Positions 34,115 to 43,455 of a stretch of 64,000 bases of DNA are shown piece after piece; the first letter of the stretch is position 1; each line of letters begins with the position of its first letter. A program made the translations under genes and the position numbers. This DNA is from Sphingobium fontiphilum (GTDB lineage: Bacteria; Pseudomonadota; Alphaproteobacteria; Sphingomonadales; Sphingomonadaceae): the NCBI RefSeq assembly GCF_014196635.1, contig NZ_JACIEB010000007.1, positions 118,571 through 182,570 of the forward strand, given 5' to 3'. The notes beneath the pieces are model-generated. The model was not told where the DNA came from. It made no database searches and saw nothing but the letters and a program-made list of their open reading frames with translations.

Positions 34115-36030
34115 CAGGCTTCCACGACGAGCGGTGTGCCCGTTCCTTTGGCCTGACAGGCGAGGACATAGCCCTGTTCCTTGTCGGACGGCGCCAGGCC
34201 GGTTTCGACCTCCATCGTCACCTCACCCTCAAGCAGCTTGACGACGCAGACGCCGCACTGACCGACGCGGCAGGCATAGGGGATTTCCACACCCGCGCCT
34301 TCCGCCGCCTCGAGCACGGTCTCGTTGGCCGGAAGGGCCGCTGAAACGCCGGACACGGAGAAGGTCACGGTGCTCGGCGCCACCGCCGGCCCCGCAGGCT
34401 GATCCTGCGCGGGTGGGGATGCGGGCTTCACCTCGAGCTCGTCGGCATCGGCAGGCAGTGAGGCCGGGCCAAAGGCTTCGGTGTGCACTTGCGCTTCGGG
34501 CACGCCAAGCTCGGCAAGGATGGTGCGCATCGCGCCCATCATCGCCGGTGGACCGCACATATGGATGCGGCGGCTCGCAATCTCGGGAACCGCCGCCAGA
34601 ATCATTTCCCGGGTGATCGGGCCTTCGGGTCCCATCCAGACAGTGCCGGGTGAGCGCTGCATGGCGGCTATGACGTGGAGGTTGGCGAAGCGGCGCTCGA
34701 GACGCTCGATCTCGTCCCTGAACACAAATTCTTCGGTGGAACGAGCGCCGTAGAAGAAGAAGATGTCACCATCCCAGGCCGTGTCGGTGAGATAGCGCAG
34801 CACCGACATCATCGGTGTGATGCCCACCCCGCCCGCGATCAGGACGATGCTCTGCGCATCGGTCCCCGTGAAAGTGAAGGCACCAAATGGACCGCTCACC
34901 TTCAGAAGGTCGCCTGCGGAAACCTTGTCGTGCAGATGGCGCGAGACGACGCCCTGCTCCTCGCGCTTGACCGTCAACTCGACATAGGCGCGCTGCGTCG
35001 GCGAGGATGCGATGGTATAGGACCGGCGCGCCGTCTTGCCGTCCTCGGGTTCCACCTCGACCTGCAGGAACTGGCCGGGGAGGAAATCGAACGGCAGCCG
35101 ATCGGCCGCCGGATCGGCGAGACGGAAGGTCAGCACCGTCGGCGTCTCGCGGACGATCTGGACGACGCGCAGCTGCCCGGCCCAGCTTTTCGGCTTGCGC
35201 AGCGAGGCGCCGGCTGGCGGTGCGGCGTTGCTGGGCGCAAGCGCCACGACGTCCGGCGCGGACGGCGCCGCGAGTTTGCCGGCAATCGGAGCAGCCACCG
35301 GCGACGCCGACGCCGGCGATTTGACGGCACCTCCGCCGACGATCGCGCCGATCCGCCGCAGGCGGAACATCTGCAATGCGATCAACGTGGCGCTGACGAG
35401 CGCCAGGAAGATCATGAGCAACAGATGCGAAGGGGAGATGCCGAACCAATGGTTGGCATGTCCGGGTGAAGGCTCGTCCAGATCGAGCTGGTCGCGAAAC
35501 CAGGAAAGGCCCACGTCCTGGGGCGGCTGCAGGCCCCCGATCGCGCCCTGTGCGGCGGAGCCCGCGCGGAACATATCGGTGCCCTCGCGCAGGCGCTGGG
35601 CCGCATCAAGCCGGGCCGAAACCGTCGTCGCACGTGCTCCCTCGGCGGACGCGGCGTTGATCATCGCCAGGCCTGTGTTGACCCGTTCGCTGGCCTGTGA
35701 CGCCACACGCTGCCGGGCTGCTTCATCGAGCGCCGGAAAGGCGAGCAGCTGCGAGAAGAAGGCCGACCGCCGAGAATCGTGGCCGTGCTCATTCTCTCCC
35801 TCGCCGTTGATCATGCGCTCCATCATGGAGTCCATCATCTTCGCCATGTCGGTGGAGCCCGGCGCCGCCGGAGCAGACATGGCGCCACCCGTCGGCATCG
35901 AGGCTGTACCCGTGTCCCCACCATGATGGGCTGCATGATCCTCGCCTTCCTGCGCGCTGACGCTCGTGGAGACGCTCAGGGCGAGCACGAGCCAAAGGCT
36001 GCAGCGGCGCAGGCTGATCCGGTTGCGCAT
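34114..36030 (-). CDS. Membrane-anchored FAD/NAD(P)H reductase with C-terminal 2Fe-2S ferredoxin domain
   Basis: This 638-residue fusion has, in order: a signal peptide (to about residue 26), a periplasmic Met/His-rich part (DHAAHHGGD, MDSMMERM), one membrane helix (about 202-222, LLLMIFLALVSATLIALQM), and then cytoplasmic domains. These are a ferredoxin-reductase FAD domain (RRSYTIASSP), a NAD(P)H domain (GGVGITPMMSVLRY, MCGPPAMM) and a plant-type 2Fe-2S domain with CRVGQCGVC and a fourth Cys in LACQAKG. The N-out/C-in layout would pass electrons from NAD(P)H to the following b-type protein and heptaheme cytochrome. This domain combination is unusual. Confidence 0.8.
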   Translation of the reverse strand: MRNRISLRRCSLWLVLALSVSTSVSAQEGEDHAAHHGGDTGTASMPTGGAMSAPAAPGSTDMAKMMDSMMERMINGEGENEHGHDSRRSAFFSQLLAFPALDEAARQRVASQASERVNTGLAMINAASAEGARATTVSARLDAAQRLREGTDMFRAGSAAQGAIGGLQPPQDVGLSWFRDQLDLDEPSPGHANHWFGISPSHLLLMIFLALVSATLIALQMFRLRRIGAIVGGGAVKSPASASPVAAPIAGKLAAPSAPDVVALAPSNAAPPAGASLRKPKSWAGQLRVVQIVRETPTVLTFRLADPAADRLPFDFLPGQFLQVEVEPEDGKTARRSYTIASSPTQRAYVELTVKREEQGVVSRHLHDKVSAGDLLKVSGPFGAFTFTGTDAQSIVLIAGGVGITPMMSVLRYLTDTAWDGDIFFFYGARSTEEFVFRDEIERLERRFANLHVIAAMQRSPGTVWMGPEGPITREMILAAVPEIASRRIHMCGPPAMMGAMRTILAELGVPEAQVHTEAFGPASLPADADELEVKPASPPAQDQPAGPAVAPSTVTFSVSGVSAALPANETVLEAAEGAGVEIPYACRVGQCGVCVVKLLEGEVTMEVETGLAPSDKEQGYVLACQAKGTGTPLVVEA

Positions 36031-36050
36031 CCCCTTCCCCTTTTGCGCGC

Positions 36051-36368
36051 CTACATATCTTTCATCGGCATCGCCGAATTCGTCGGCGCCGCGTCGGTTG
36101 CCGGTGCGCTCTGGTTCATGCCGCCCGCTCGCATCGCATCATGGTCCATGGCCTGACGGTGATGTCGGTCCATCTCCTCCTGACTGTTCATCTCATGCGC
36201 GGAATCCGTGGCACCATCGTTCATCGTGTCGGTCGGGGCGGCGGCGGCGACGCTGTTCTCCGCGGCCGGCACCGTCTGATCGCTTTTGCGGTCGCAGCCG
36301 GCGAGCGCGAGCGCCACCAGCAAGCTCCCGCCGGCAACGGGAAGAAAGGTCTTGGCATGTCTGATCAT
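36051..36368 (-). CDS. Small Met/His-rich lipoprotein
   Basis: This 105-residue protein has a lipoprotein signal with lipobox LALAGC at about residue 20-25. The mature part is acidic and rich in Met, His and Asp (DRHHRQAMDHDAMRAGGMNQ). It lies 20 bases before the reductase gene on the same strand, so it is the first gene of the electron-transfer operon. A metal-binding outer- or inner-membrane lipoprotein is likely; the family is not recognised. Confidence 0.65.
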   Translation of the reverse strand: MIRHAKTFLPVAGGSLLVALALAGCDRKSDQTVPAAENSVAAAAPTDTMNDGATDSAHEMNSQEEMDRHHRQAMDHDAMRAGGMNQSAPATDAAPTNSAMPMKDM

Positions 36369-36396
36369 GGCTTGTTCCTTCTCTCTGGAAACGTCC

Positions 36397-36415
36397 GGGC
36401 GGCAGACTGCCGCCC
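36397..36415 (-). terminator. Short GC hairpin after the small lipoprotein gene
   Basis: A perfect 8-bp stem (GGGCGGCA with its complement) with a 3-base loop lies nine bases past the stop of the minus-strand gene at 36424. The following tract is only weakly T-rich. It could terminate the merR-lipoprotein transcript before the electron-transfer operon starts. Confidence 0.35.
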
Positions 36416-36423
36416 CGACCGGC

Positions 36424-36645
36424 TCATTCCGCGTTACGGAGAATCCGAAGGCACTGGTCGTGCGAGAGGTTCATGGGATTGCGGCCCTGGCCCTTCATCT
36501 CACGATGGTCATGGGGCGTCTGGAGACCCATATTGCTCTCCATCGCCCGGCAGCTCTCCACCTGTGCGCTCGTGGGCCGTGTGGTCACACAGGCTCCCAG
36601 AAGTAACGCCGGAACTGTTACGGCGATGATATACCTTTTCGTCAT
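36424..36645 (-). CDS. Small lipoprotein downstream of merR
   Basis: The ATG at 36645 overlaps the MerR stop (ATGA) and gives 73 residues. The lipobox LLGAC is at about residues 15-19. The mature part contains two further Cys and several His/Met (SCRAMESNMGLQTPHDHREM, HDQCLRIL). It is co-transcribed with the regulator, so its level follows the metal signal. No family is recognised. Confidence 0.6.
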   Translation of the reverse strand: MTKRYIIAVTVPALLLGACVTTRPTSAQVESCRAMESNMGLQTPHDHREMKGQGRNPMNLSHDQCLRILRNAE

Positions 36646-37121
36646 GATAAGACCCCTTTCGGTAGCGGTGATCGTTCTTCCTGCGCTGCTTCGTCTTTTG
36701 TTTTTTGTCGTTGGTCCTTCCGTCTTGCCGTCAGGAAGGCGAGGATCGGGCAATCGGAAACTGGCACCTCGCCCGGGCACTCGTCGGCAAGCATCCGAAG
36801 CATTTCGCGGATGTCGGACAGACGCTTGAGCCGGGCCTCGGTGTCACTGATCTTGGCGTGCGTGATGTCGAGCACGGCTTGTGCACTGGAGGTGTCGGAA
36901 GCCCTGAGTTCCAGCAGCTGCCGAGCTTGCTCGAGAGTGAAACCGAGTTCCTGTGCCGAACGGATGAAGTTGACGCGCTCGAGATCCGTCTCATTGTACA
37001 GCCGATAGCCCGCTGCCGTTCGCTCTGGCGCACGCAACAGACCCATCCGCTCGTAATAGCGGATCGTGTCACGCCCCACGCCTACGGCCGCGGCCAGTTC
37101 GCCGATCTTGAAATTTCCCAT
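36642..37121 (-). CDS. MerR-family heavy-metal-responsive regulator
   Basis: This 159-residue regulator has the MerR DNA-binding domain (FKIGELAAAVGVGRDTIRYYERMGLL) and a metal loop ECPGEVPVSDCPILAFL with C115 and C124. The Cys spacing (x8) differs from CueR (x7) and lacks the CC pair of ZntR, so the metal is uncertain. A Lys/Arg/Gln-rich C-terminal tail of about 30 residues is unusual. A promoter with a 20-base spacer and palindrome (37134-37165) lies just upstream, indicating autoregulation. It is the first gene of a transcript with a small lipoprotein. Confidence 0.82.
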   Translation of the reverse strand: MGNFKIGELAAAVGVGRDTIRYYERMGLLRAPERTAAGYRLYNETDLERVNFIRSAQELGFTLEQARQLLELRASDTSSAQAVLDITHAKISDTEARLKRLSDIREMLRMLADECPGEVPVSDCPILAFLTARRKDQRQKTKDEAAQEERSPLPKGVLS

Positions 37122-37133
37122 GACATCCGCTCG

Positions 37134-37165
37134 ATTATGCCGGTGGGACCGTGGTCCTGGGTCAA
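37134..37165 (-). promoter_or_regulatory. MerR-type promoter/operator of the 36642-37121 regulator
   Basis: On the minus strand the -35 is TTGACC (37160-37165), the spacer 20 bases and the -10 CATAAT (37134-37139). The spacer holds the palindrome GGACC-AC-GGTCC. The -10 ends 13 bases before the ATG, so the mRNA leader is very short. The long spacer is typical of promoters that MerR proteins twist into an active form. Confidence 0.7.
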
Positions 37166-37283
37166 GCAGTTTTACTGCGACCCCGAATGGCCCCGTTTAG
37201 GCCACCGGCGCCAGGCCAGCCGGCGGTCTACCCGACATCCTCGCCGTCGGGCAGCTCCTGCCGGCCGGTCGCCGGAGGCACGG

Positions 37284-37637
37284 TCAGTTCTTGCGAAGCT
37301 CGACGACGTCGTGCTTGGCCGGTGTGCCGTCCGCGACGGTCACATGGGCAAAGTGATCGTCGTAGATGTGATTGATCCTCACATGACCGACGAATTGCCG
37401 GCGGAATGCCGGACCCGTGCCCTTATAGGAACCGCCCGGTACGGGGACGTTCCGATACACGTCGAGAACCTGACCGACCTCCGCACCATCGGCTTTTCCG
37501 ATGCAAACAACCGGACCGGTCTCATCGGTACCAACGATCGAACCGCGCATGAACCATGTGTGGCCAATACCTTGCGCGGCGGCCGGGACTGCCGATAGCA
37601 GGGCCAAACCCGCTGCCGCAAGCATCACTGCTTTCAT
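37284..37637 (-). CDS. Secreted protein of a three-paralog family, member 2
   Basis: The ATG at 37637 (MKAVMLAAAGLALL) gives 117 residues with a signal peptide ending PAAAQ. The mature part reads GIGHTWFMRGSIVGTDETG, then CIGKADGAEVGQVLDVY, VGHVRINHIYDDHFAHV and GTPAKHDVVEL. It is about two-thirds identical to member 3 immediately upstream (tandem duplication) and more distantly related to member 1 at 30127-30456. The conserved His, one Cys and GH-x-FMR start suggest a compact periplasmic domain. Function unknown. Confidence 0.65.
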   Translation of the reverse strand: MKAVMLAAAGLALLSAVPAAAQGIGHTWFMRGSIVGTDETGPVVCIGKADGAEVGQVLDVYRNVPVPGGSYKGTGPAFRRQFVGHVRINHIYDDHFAHVTVADGTPAKHDVVELRKN

Positions 37638-37740
37638 GTCGAACTCCTTTATTAGCTGAGTGCGAACCTCTCGGCTATCTCGTTCGGAGCGGCGGTGGAG
37701 GTTCAGCTCCGGCCGCGGCTCCGACCGACGCCAGGTCGTG

Positions 37741-38100
37741 TCAGTTGCTGCGGCGCAGCTCGACGATGTCGTGTTTTGCCGGCGTCCCATCCTTCACCGC
37801 GACGTGCGCGAAGTGATCATCGTAGATGTGGTCGACGGTCACATGCCCGACAAGCTGACGATGGTAGGTCGGCCCGGCGCCCTTCGAAGGACCAGGATGG
37901 GTCACGACACGATAGACTTCCAGCGTCTGGCCGACTTCGGCGCCATCGCTCTTGCCGATGCAAACGATCGTGCCCTGGGCATCCGCGCCCACGATCGAGC
38001 CACGCATGAAGAAGCTGTGCCCGATACCCTGAGCCATCGCCGGAACGGCGGCAAGCATCGAAATTCCGGCCAGCGCGGCCATGAGCGACTTCTTGATCAT
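37741..38100 (-). CDS. Secreted protein of a three-paralog family, member 3
   Basis: This 119-residue protein begins MIKKSLMAALAGISML, with signal cleavage after PAMAQ. The mature part starts GIGHSFFMRGSIVGADAQG and carries CIGKSDGAEVGQTLEVY, VGHVTVDHIYDDHFAHV and GTPAKHDIVEL. It is the tandem partner of member 2, 103 bases apart. The 311-base gap before it (38101-38411) holds a TATACGTATA palindrome. Not recognised as a described family. Confidence 0.65.
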   Translation of the reverse strand: MIKKSLMAALAGISMLAAVPAMAQGIGHSFFMRGSIVGADAQGTIVCIGKSDGAEVGQTLEVYRVVTHPGPSKGAGPTYHRQLVGHVTVDHIYDDHFAHVAVKDGTPAKHDIVELRRSN

Positions 38101-38411
38101 ATTCTCCTCCTTCAGTAGATATTGACACCACCGCCGGGAAAGCGAGGGGAAGAACTTCTCTTCAAGCGTCGGAGTACGGTCCCAGGTCCAGCCTCGATAT
38201 ACGTATAGGCCGCAGCACTTGGTCAGGCGGTTGCCGAAGAGGTCGCCTGCCGCGACGGTGCAACCCGATCGTCTCGATCTACCGTCCATCCTCGGAGGAG
38301 GGGCGAATCTTGGCAGGCCTGCGCTGATGCTTGCCGGGAGCTAGCTGCTATGCAAACATCAGTGGAGTGCCGGGGTGCTGGGCGATGCAGGAGGACGGCG
38401 CAGCGCCTGCT
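38101..38411. other. 311-base gap between the paralog pair and cusF
   Basis: No gene is supported here. The stretch contains the upstream region of member 3 with a TATACGTATA palindrome (38199-38208), sharing TACGTATA with the motifs at 31098 and 31750. A short ribosome site lies at 38102-38107 on the minus strand. I saw no clear terminator after cusF. Confidence 0.5.
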
Positions 38412-38801
38412 CTATTGCTTGTGGATGGCGGTCACTTTCCCGGCGCTGCCGGTCAACATAAGGTCGAAATCGACCTTGTCGCCGACCTTCGCCGCATCGA
38501 TGATCGCAGGCGCCGCCTTGAACGCCATGGTCATCGACGGCCACTTGGCTTCGGGGATCGGGCCGTGGTCGAGCGTAATCGTGCCCGCCACCTTGTCGAT
38601 GGCGGTAACCGTGCCATGACCCTTGGCCATGATCGGCGCAGCCGCCGGTGCCATCGCCACGTTGCCCATGTCGCCGCTCATGGCTGCGGTGGCAGGCGTC
38701 GCCTGGTTGGTCTCGGCCGCAACCGGCGTTTCCGCCCTCTTGCCGCACGCGGCGGTCAGGGCGGTGAGGCCGAGGGCAATGGTCAGTCTTGCATGCTTCA
38801 T
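38412..38801 (-). CDS. cusF: CusF-like periplasmic copper-binding lipoprotein, first operon
   Basis: The ATG at 38801 overlaps the cusA stop and gives 129 residues. It has a lipobox (ALTAAC), a Met/Ala-rich linker and a CusF domain with the motif [17 protein letters not shown]. The H-x7-W-x2-M-x-M pattern is the Cu(I)/Ag(I) site of CusF (H36, W44, M47, M49). CusF delivers Cu(I) to the CusCBA pump. It is the last gene of the first cus operon. Confidence 0.9.
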   Translation of the reverse strand: MKHARLTIALGLTALTAACGKRAETPVAAETNQATPATAAMSGDMGNVAMAPAAAPIMAKGHGTVTAIDKVAGTITLDHGPIPEAKWPSMTMAFKAAPAIIDAAKVGDKVDFDLMLTGSAGKVTAIHKQ

Positions 38802-41800
38802 GGTCTTCTCCTGCATGATGAAACGGGTTGAGTGATCGGCTTGGTTTTCGGACGGCGCAGCAACAGATAGGCGGCGGGAAGGACGAACATCGAGAGCAGC
38901 GGCGCGGTCAGCATGCCGCCGATCATCGGCGCGGCGATCCGGCTCATCACCTCGGAGCCGGCGCCCGATCCTAGCAGGATCGGCAACAGCCCCGCGAGGA
39001 TCACCGCGACCGTCATCGCCTTGGGACGGACGCGAAGCAGCGCGCCTTCGCGCACTGCCGCCTGAACCTCGGCCGCATCAGGATCGGCATGGCGCTCCTC
39101 CAGTGCGTTCTTGAGGTAGATCAGCATCACCACGCCGAACTCGGCGGAGACGCCAGCCAGCGCGATGAATCCGACGCCGGTCGCAACCGACTGGTTGAAG
39201 CCGAGCAGGTAGAGCGTCCAGATCCCGCCGGTGAGCGCGAACGGCAGTGTGCCCATGATCAGCGCCGCCTCGTCGAACCGGCCGAAGATCATGTAGAGCA
39301 GCACGAAGATGATCAGCAGCGTCGCCGGCACGACAAGCTTCAGCTTGTCGACCGCCCGCTGGAGATATTCGAACTGGCCGGAATAGGTGATGCTGACGCC
39401 GGGCGAGAGCCTGACCTGTTTCGTCACCGCGCGCTGGATGTCGCCGACAACCGAGGCGAGGTCGCGTCCACGGACATCGACATAGACCCAGGTCGAAGGC
39501 CGGGCATTCTCGGTCTTGAGCATCGGCGGCCCTTCGGCGATCGATACATTGGCCACGGTGCCGAGCGTGATCTGCTGGCCGGATGGGGTCAGAACCGGGA
39601 GCGTCCTTAGCCCTTCGAGGCTGTCGCGCAATTCGCGCGGATAGCGCACGCTGATCGGATAGCGCGCCAGCCCCTCGACCGTCTCTCCGATGGTCTCGCC
39701 GCCGATCGCACCCGAGATGATCTGCTGGACATCGGCGATGTTGAGCCCGAACCGGGCGGCAGCAGCGCGGTCGATATCGACATCGATATAGCGCCCGCCG
39801 GTCAGCCGCTCGGCGAGCGCCGAACTGACCCCCGGCACGGTTTTCGCCACCGTCTCGACGTCATGGGCGATGCGGTCGAGCTGGATAAGGTCGGCTCCAG
39901 AGACTTTGACCCCGATCGGGCTCTTGATGCCGGTCGCCAGCATGTCGATCCGATTGCGGATCGGCGGCACCCAGACATTGGCGAGGCCAGGGAGCTTCAC
40001 TGTCCGGTCCAGCTCATCGACCAGTTTCTCCGGCGTCATCCCCGGCCTCCACTGGTCGCGCGGCTTGAACTGGATCGTCGTCTCGAACATTTCGAGCGGC
40101 GCGGGGTCGGTGGCGGTTTCGGCGCGCCCGGCCTTGCCGAACACGCTCTCCACCTCGGGGACGGTCTTGATCAACCGGTCGGTCTGCTGGAGCAGTTGCG
40201 AGGCCTTCGCCGCCGATAGGCCGGGCAAGGCTGACGGCATGTAGAGCAGGTCGCCCTCGTCGAGGTTGGGCATGAACTCGCCGCCAAGCCGAGAGAGCGG
40301 CCAGGCGGTGGTCGCGAACACCAAGGCCGCGATCAGCAGCACGGTCTTGGGCCGCTGCATCGTCCAGTCGATCGCGGGCCGGTAGAGGTTGGTCAGCCAG
40401 CGATTGACCGGATTGGCCTGCTCGGCCGGGATGCGCCCCCGGATCAGCCAGCCCATCAGGATCGGCACCAGGGTTACCGACAGAATCGCGGCTGACGCCA
40501 TCGCATAGGTCTTGGTGAAGGCGAGCGGTGCGAACAGCCGGCCTTCCTGCGCCTCCAGCGTGAACACCGGAATGAACGACAGCGTGATGATCAGCAGGCT
40601 GAAGAACAGGGCTGGCCCGACCTCGGCGGCGGCTTCGGTGACGACGATCCAGCGCATCTCGCCCTCGAGATGCTTGTCCGGGTGATCCTGCTCCCAGCGC
40701 TCGATCTTCTTGTGGGCATTCTCGATCATCACCACCGCGGCGTCGACCATCGCGCCGATGGCGATGGCGATCCCGCCCAGCGACATGATGTTGGCGTTCA
40801 CCCCCTGGAACCGCATCACGACGAAGGCGGCGAGCACACCCAAGGGCAGCGTGAGGATCGCGACCAGGGCCGAGCGGACGTGCCAGAGGAACAGCCCGCA
40901 GACGATTGCGACGACGATGAACTCCTCGATGAGCTTGTGGGTGAGGTTCTCGACAGCACGATCGATGAGCTGCGAACGGTCATAGACCGTCACCAACTCG
41001 ACGCCGGCCGGCAGGCTCTTCCTGAGATCGGTGAGCTTGTCCTTGATTGCCGCGATCGTTTCGCGGGCGTTCTTGCCCGAACGGAGGATGACGACGCCGC
41101 CGGCGACCTCGCCTTCGCCGTTCAGCTCGGCGATACCGCGCCGCATCTCGGGGCCGATCTGGATGGTGGCGACATCGCCTAGCCGCACCGGCACGCCGCC
41201 GGCCGCCGTCTTCAGCGGGATCGCCCGGAAATCGTCGAGCGACTTCAGATAGCCCGAGGCGCGGACCATATATTCGGCCTCGGCCATCTCCAGCACCGAG
41301 CCGCCTGCTTCCTGATTGGCTTGTCTGATGGCATCGACGGCCTGGGCGTGGGTGACGCCGTAGGCGGCGAGCTTCACTGGATCGAGCAGCACTTGATATT
41401 GCTTGACCATGCCGCCGATGCTGGCGATCTCGGCGACACCGGCCACCGTCTTCAATTCGTAGCGCAGGAACCAGTCCTGAAGCCCGCGAAGCTGCGACAG
41501 GTCGTGACGACCGCTGCGATCGACCAGCGCATATTCATAGACCCAGCCGACCCCGGTGGCGTCGGGGCCGAGCGCGCTGCGGGCGCTAGTCGGGAGCCGT
41601 CCCTGCACCTGGTTGAGATATTCGAGCACACGGCTGCGCGCCCAATAGAGATCGGTGCCGTCCTCGAAGATCACATAGACGAAGCTGTCGCCGAAGAAGG
41701 AATAGCCGCGCACCGTCTTGGCGCCGGGCACCGACAGCATCGTGGTGGTGAGCGGATAGGTGACCTGGTTCTCGACGATCTGCGGCGCCTGCCCCGGATA

Positions 41801-41956
41801 GGAAGTGCGGATCACGACCTGCACGTCGGAGAGATCGGGTAGCGCATCGATCGGGGTCGAACGCACCGCCCATAGCCCGGCGCCAACCAGCGCCAGCATG
41901 CCGATCAGGACAAAGAAGCGGTTGCGGACCGACCAGCGAATGAGGTGAGCGATCAC
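38798..41956 (-). CDS. cusA: CusA/CzcA-family RND copper/silver efflux pump, first operon
   Basis: This 1052-residue inner-membrane antiporter has 12 membrane helices and the two large periplasmic loops of RND pumps. N-terminal [27 protein letters not shown] and the TM4 motif [19 protein letters not shown] (with the proton-relay acids) are characteristic. Periplasmic Met residues typical of Cus pumps are present (for example [15 protein letters not shown]). It overlaps both neighbours by four bases within cusCBAF. The second copy at 53009-56140 is closely similar throughout. Confidence 0.92.
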   Translation of the reverse strand: MIAHLIRWSVRNRFFVLIGMLALVGAGLWAVRSTPIDALPDLSDVQVVIRTSYPGQAPQIVENQVTYPLTTTMLSVPGAKTVRGYSFFGDSFVYVIFEDGTDLYWARSRVLEYLNQVQGRLPTSARSALGPDATGVGWVYEYALVDRSGRHDLSQLRGLQDWFLRYELKTVAGVAEIASIGGMVKQYQVLLDPVKLAAYGVTHAQAVDAIRQANQEAGGSVLEMAEAEYMVRASGYLKSLDDFRAIPLKTAAGGVPVRLGDVATIQIGPEMRRGIAELNGEGEVAGGVVILRSGKNARETIAAIKDKLTDLRKSLPAGVELVTVYDRSQLIDRAVENLTHKLIEEFIVVAIVCGLFLWHVRSALVAILTLPLGVLAAFVVMRFQGVNANIMSLGGIAIAIGAMVDAAVVMIENAHKKIERWEQDHPDKHLEGEMRWIVVTEAAAEVGPALFFSLLIITLSFIPVFTLEAQEGRLFAPLAFTKTYAMASAAILSVTLVPILMGWLIRGRIPAEQANPVNRWLTNLYRPAIDWTMQRPKTVLLIAALVFATTAWPLSRLGGEFMPNLDEGDLLYMPSALPGLSAAKASQLLQQTDRLIKTVPEVESVFGKAGRAETATDPAPLEMFETTIQFKPRDQWRPGMTPEKLVDELDRTVKLPGLANVWVPPIRNRIDMLATGIKSPIGVKVSGADLIQLDRIAHDVETVAKTVPGVSSALAERLTGGRYIDVDIDRAAAARFGLNIADVQQIISGAIGGETIGETVEGLARYPISVRYPRELRDSLEGLRTLPVLTPSGQQITLGTVANVSIAEGPPMLKTENARPSTWVYVDVRGRDLASVVGDIQRAVTKQVRLSPGVSITYSGQFEYLQRAVDKLKLVVPATLLIIFVLLYMIFGRFDEAALIMGTLPFALTGGIWTLYLLGFNQSVATGVGFIALAGVSAEFGVVMLIYLKNALEERHADPDAAEVQAAVREGALLRVRPKAMTVAVILAGLLPILLGSGAGSEVMSRIAAPMIGGMLTAPLLSMFVLPAAYLLLRRPKTKPITQPVSSCRRRP

Positions 41957-43455
41957 TGGCCCGCCACCTGGGCCATGCGCCGCACAGTCGGTCCTGCAGG
42001 CGGTCGATCGAAGCCGAAGCGAACACGGTCGCCCGTCTTCAGGCCACGCGCGATGGATGCATCGGGAAGTTGGAAGGTCATTGTCATCGCCGGCCAGCCG
42101 ATGGCGGGCACCGGCTCATGGCTGAGCGTCACTGAATTGGCGGTGACCTGCTCGATCTTGCCGACGGTCTCGTAAAGCGTCGCCGTAGCGGCGGGCTTGG
42201 CAACTGCTGGCGGAGTAGCCCCGCCGATCGGCCGCGCCTGCACGCCAGAGAGGCTGGCCTCGGAATCGATCAGAAACTGGCCCGAGGCGACGATCTTTTC
42301 GCCTTCGCTGAGGCCAGCCAGGATCTCGGTGTCGTCACCGGCCTCCCTTCCGGTTTGCACCTCGGCCGGCCGGTAGCGCCCCTTGTCGAGCGCGAGCATC
42401 ACCAGGGTCCGCTTGCCGGTGCGGATCAGCGCTTCGGACGGCACCAGCAGCGCCGGTTGCGTGGCTCCGCCGAACGACACGGTCGCGAACATGCCCGGGC
42501 GCAGGCGTCCGCCGCGATTGGGCAGTTCGATCCGCACGGTCAGCGTCCGGCTGTCGGCCCGGGTCTGCGGCAGGATCGCGGAAACACGGCCCGACAAGGT
42601 CTCGCCGGGAAATGCTGCGAGCGTTGCCTGCACGGATTGTCCGGGTCTGAGCGGACCGGCGATCGCCTCGGGTACGGCGGCATTGAGCCAGACCGTGCCG
42701 AGGCCGTTAACCTCGGCGAGCGTCTGTCCCGCCGCCATCGTCATCCCTGCGCGCACATCCAATGTCTTGATGACCCCGCCGGTCGGCGTTGAGATTGTGA
42801 TGACATTGTGCGGCCGTCCCGCTCGCTCGACCGAAGCGATCGTGCCAGACGGCATGCCGAGCAGCATGAGTCGCTGGCGCGCCGCCTGGATCAGCGCCGC
42901 GTTGCCGGGACGGCGCACCGCAAGAAATTCGGCCTGCGCACCACCCCATTCCGGCACCAGGATATCGGCAAGCGGCGCCCCCGCAGCGACCACGTCTCCC
43001 GGCGCGCGACCATAAACCCGTTGCACGAACCCGCCCGCGCGGGCCTGCACGATCGCGACATCGCGCTGGTTGAAGTCGATCGTGCCGGTAGCGGTGAGAC
43101 TGCTCGCCAGTTCGCCGCGCCGGACTGTCACCGTGCGGAGTCCCAGCGTTTGCGACGTCGCCGGATCGATCCGCACGCCGGGCACGTCGCTGCCGCCTTC
43201 ATCCGCATATTTGGCGACAAGCTGCATATCCATGAACGGCGATTTGCCCGGCTTGTCGAAATGCTGCGACGGCACCATCGGATCATACCAGTAGAGCACC
43301 TTGCGGCCGGCGTCGGCGCCCGGGGCTGCTGACGGGCTATCGGTCAGATGGCTTGTCCAGCGCGCGATCCCATAGCCGCCCGCTCCCGCAACCAGGGCGA
43401 GGACGAGACCGGCGGCCGCGAGGCGCGGCCGGATCGGGGAAGCGGCTTCATTCAT
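41953..43455 (-). CDS. cusB: CusB-like adaptor with fused C-terminal CusF domain, first operon
   Basis: The ATG at 43455 gives 500 residues, about 90 longer than the second copy. An N-terminal membrane anchor is followed by the CusB signature ([23 protein letters not shown]), then the adaptor barrel and hairpin domains. After the adaptor ends (about residue 415) a Pro/Ala linker leads to a complete CusF-type domain with [17 protein letters not shown]. Its H-x7-W-x2-M-x-M copper site matches CusF. A CusB-CusF fusion would hold the metallochaperone at the pump. It overlaps cusA and cusC by four bases each. Confidence 0.9.
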   Translation of the reverse strand: MNEAASPIRPRLAAAGLVLALVAGAGGYGIARWTSHLTDSPSAAPGADAGRKVLYWYDPMVPSQHFDKPGKSPFMDMQLVAKYADEGGSDVPGVRIDPATSQTLGLRTVTVRRGELASSLTATGTIDFNQRDVAIVQARAGGFVQRVYGRAPGDVVAAGAPLADILVPEWGGAQAEFLAVRRPGNAALIQAARQRLMLLGMPSGTIASVERAGRPHNVITISTPTGGVIKTLDVRAGMTMAAGQTLAEVNGLGTVWLNAAVPEAIAGPLRPGQSVQATLAAFPGETLSGRVSAILPQTRADSRTLTVRIELPNRGGRLRPGMFATVSFGGATQPALLVPSEALIRTGKRTLVMLALDKGRYRPAEVQTGREAGDDTEILAGLSEGEKIVASGQFLIDSEASLSGVQARPIGGATPPAVAKPAATATLYETVGKIEQVTANSVTLSHEPVPAIGWPAMTMTFQLPDASIARGLKTGDRVRFGFDRPPAGPTVRRMAQVAGQ

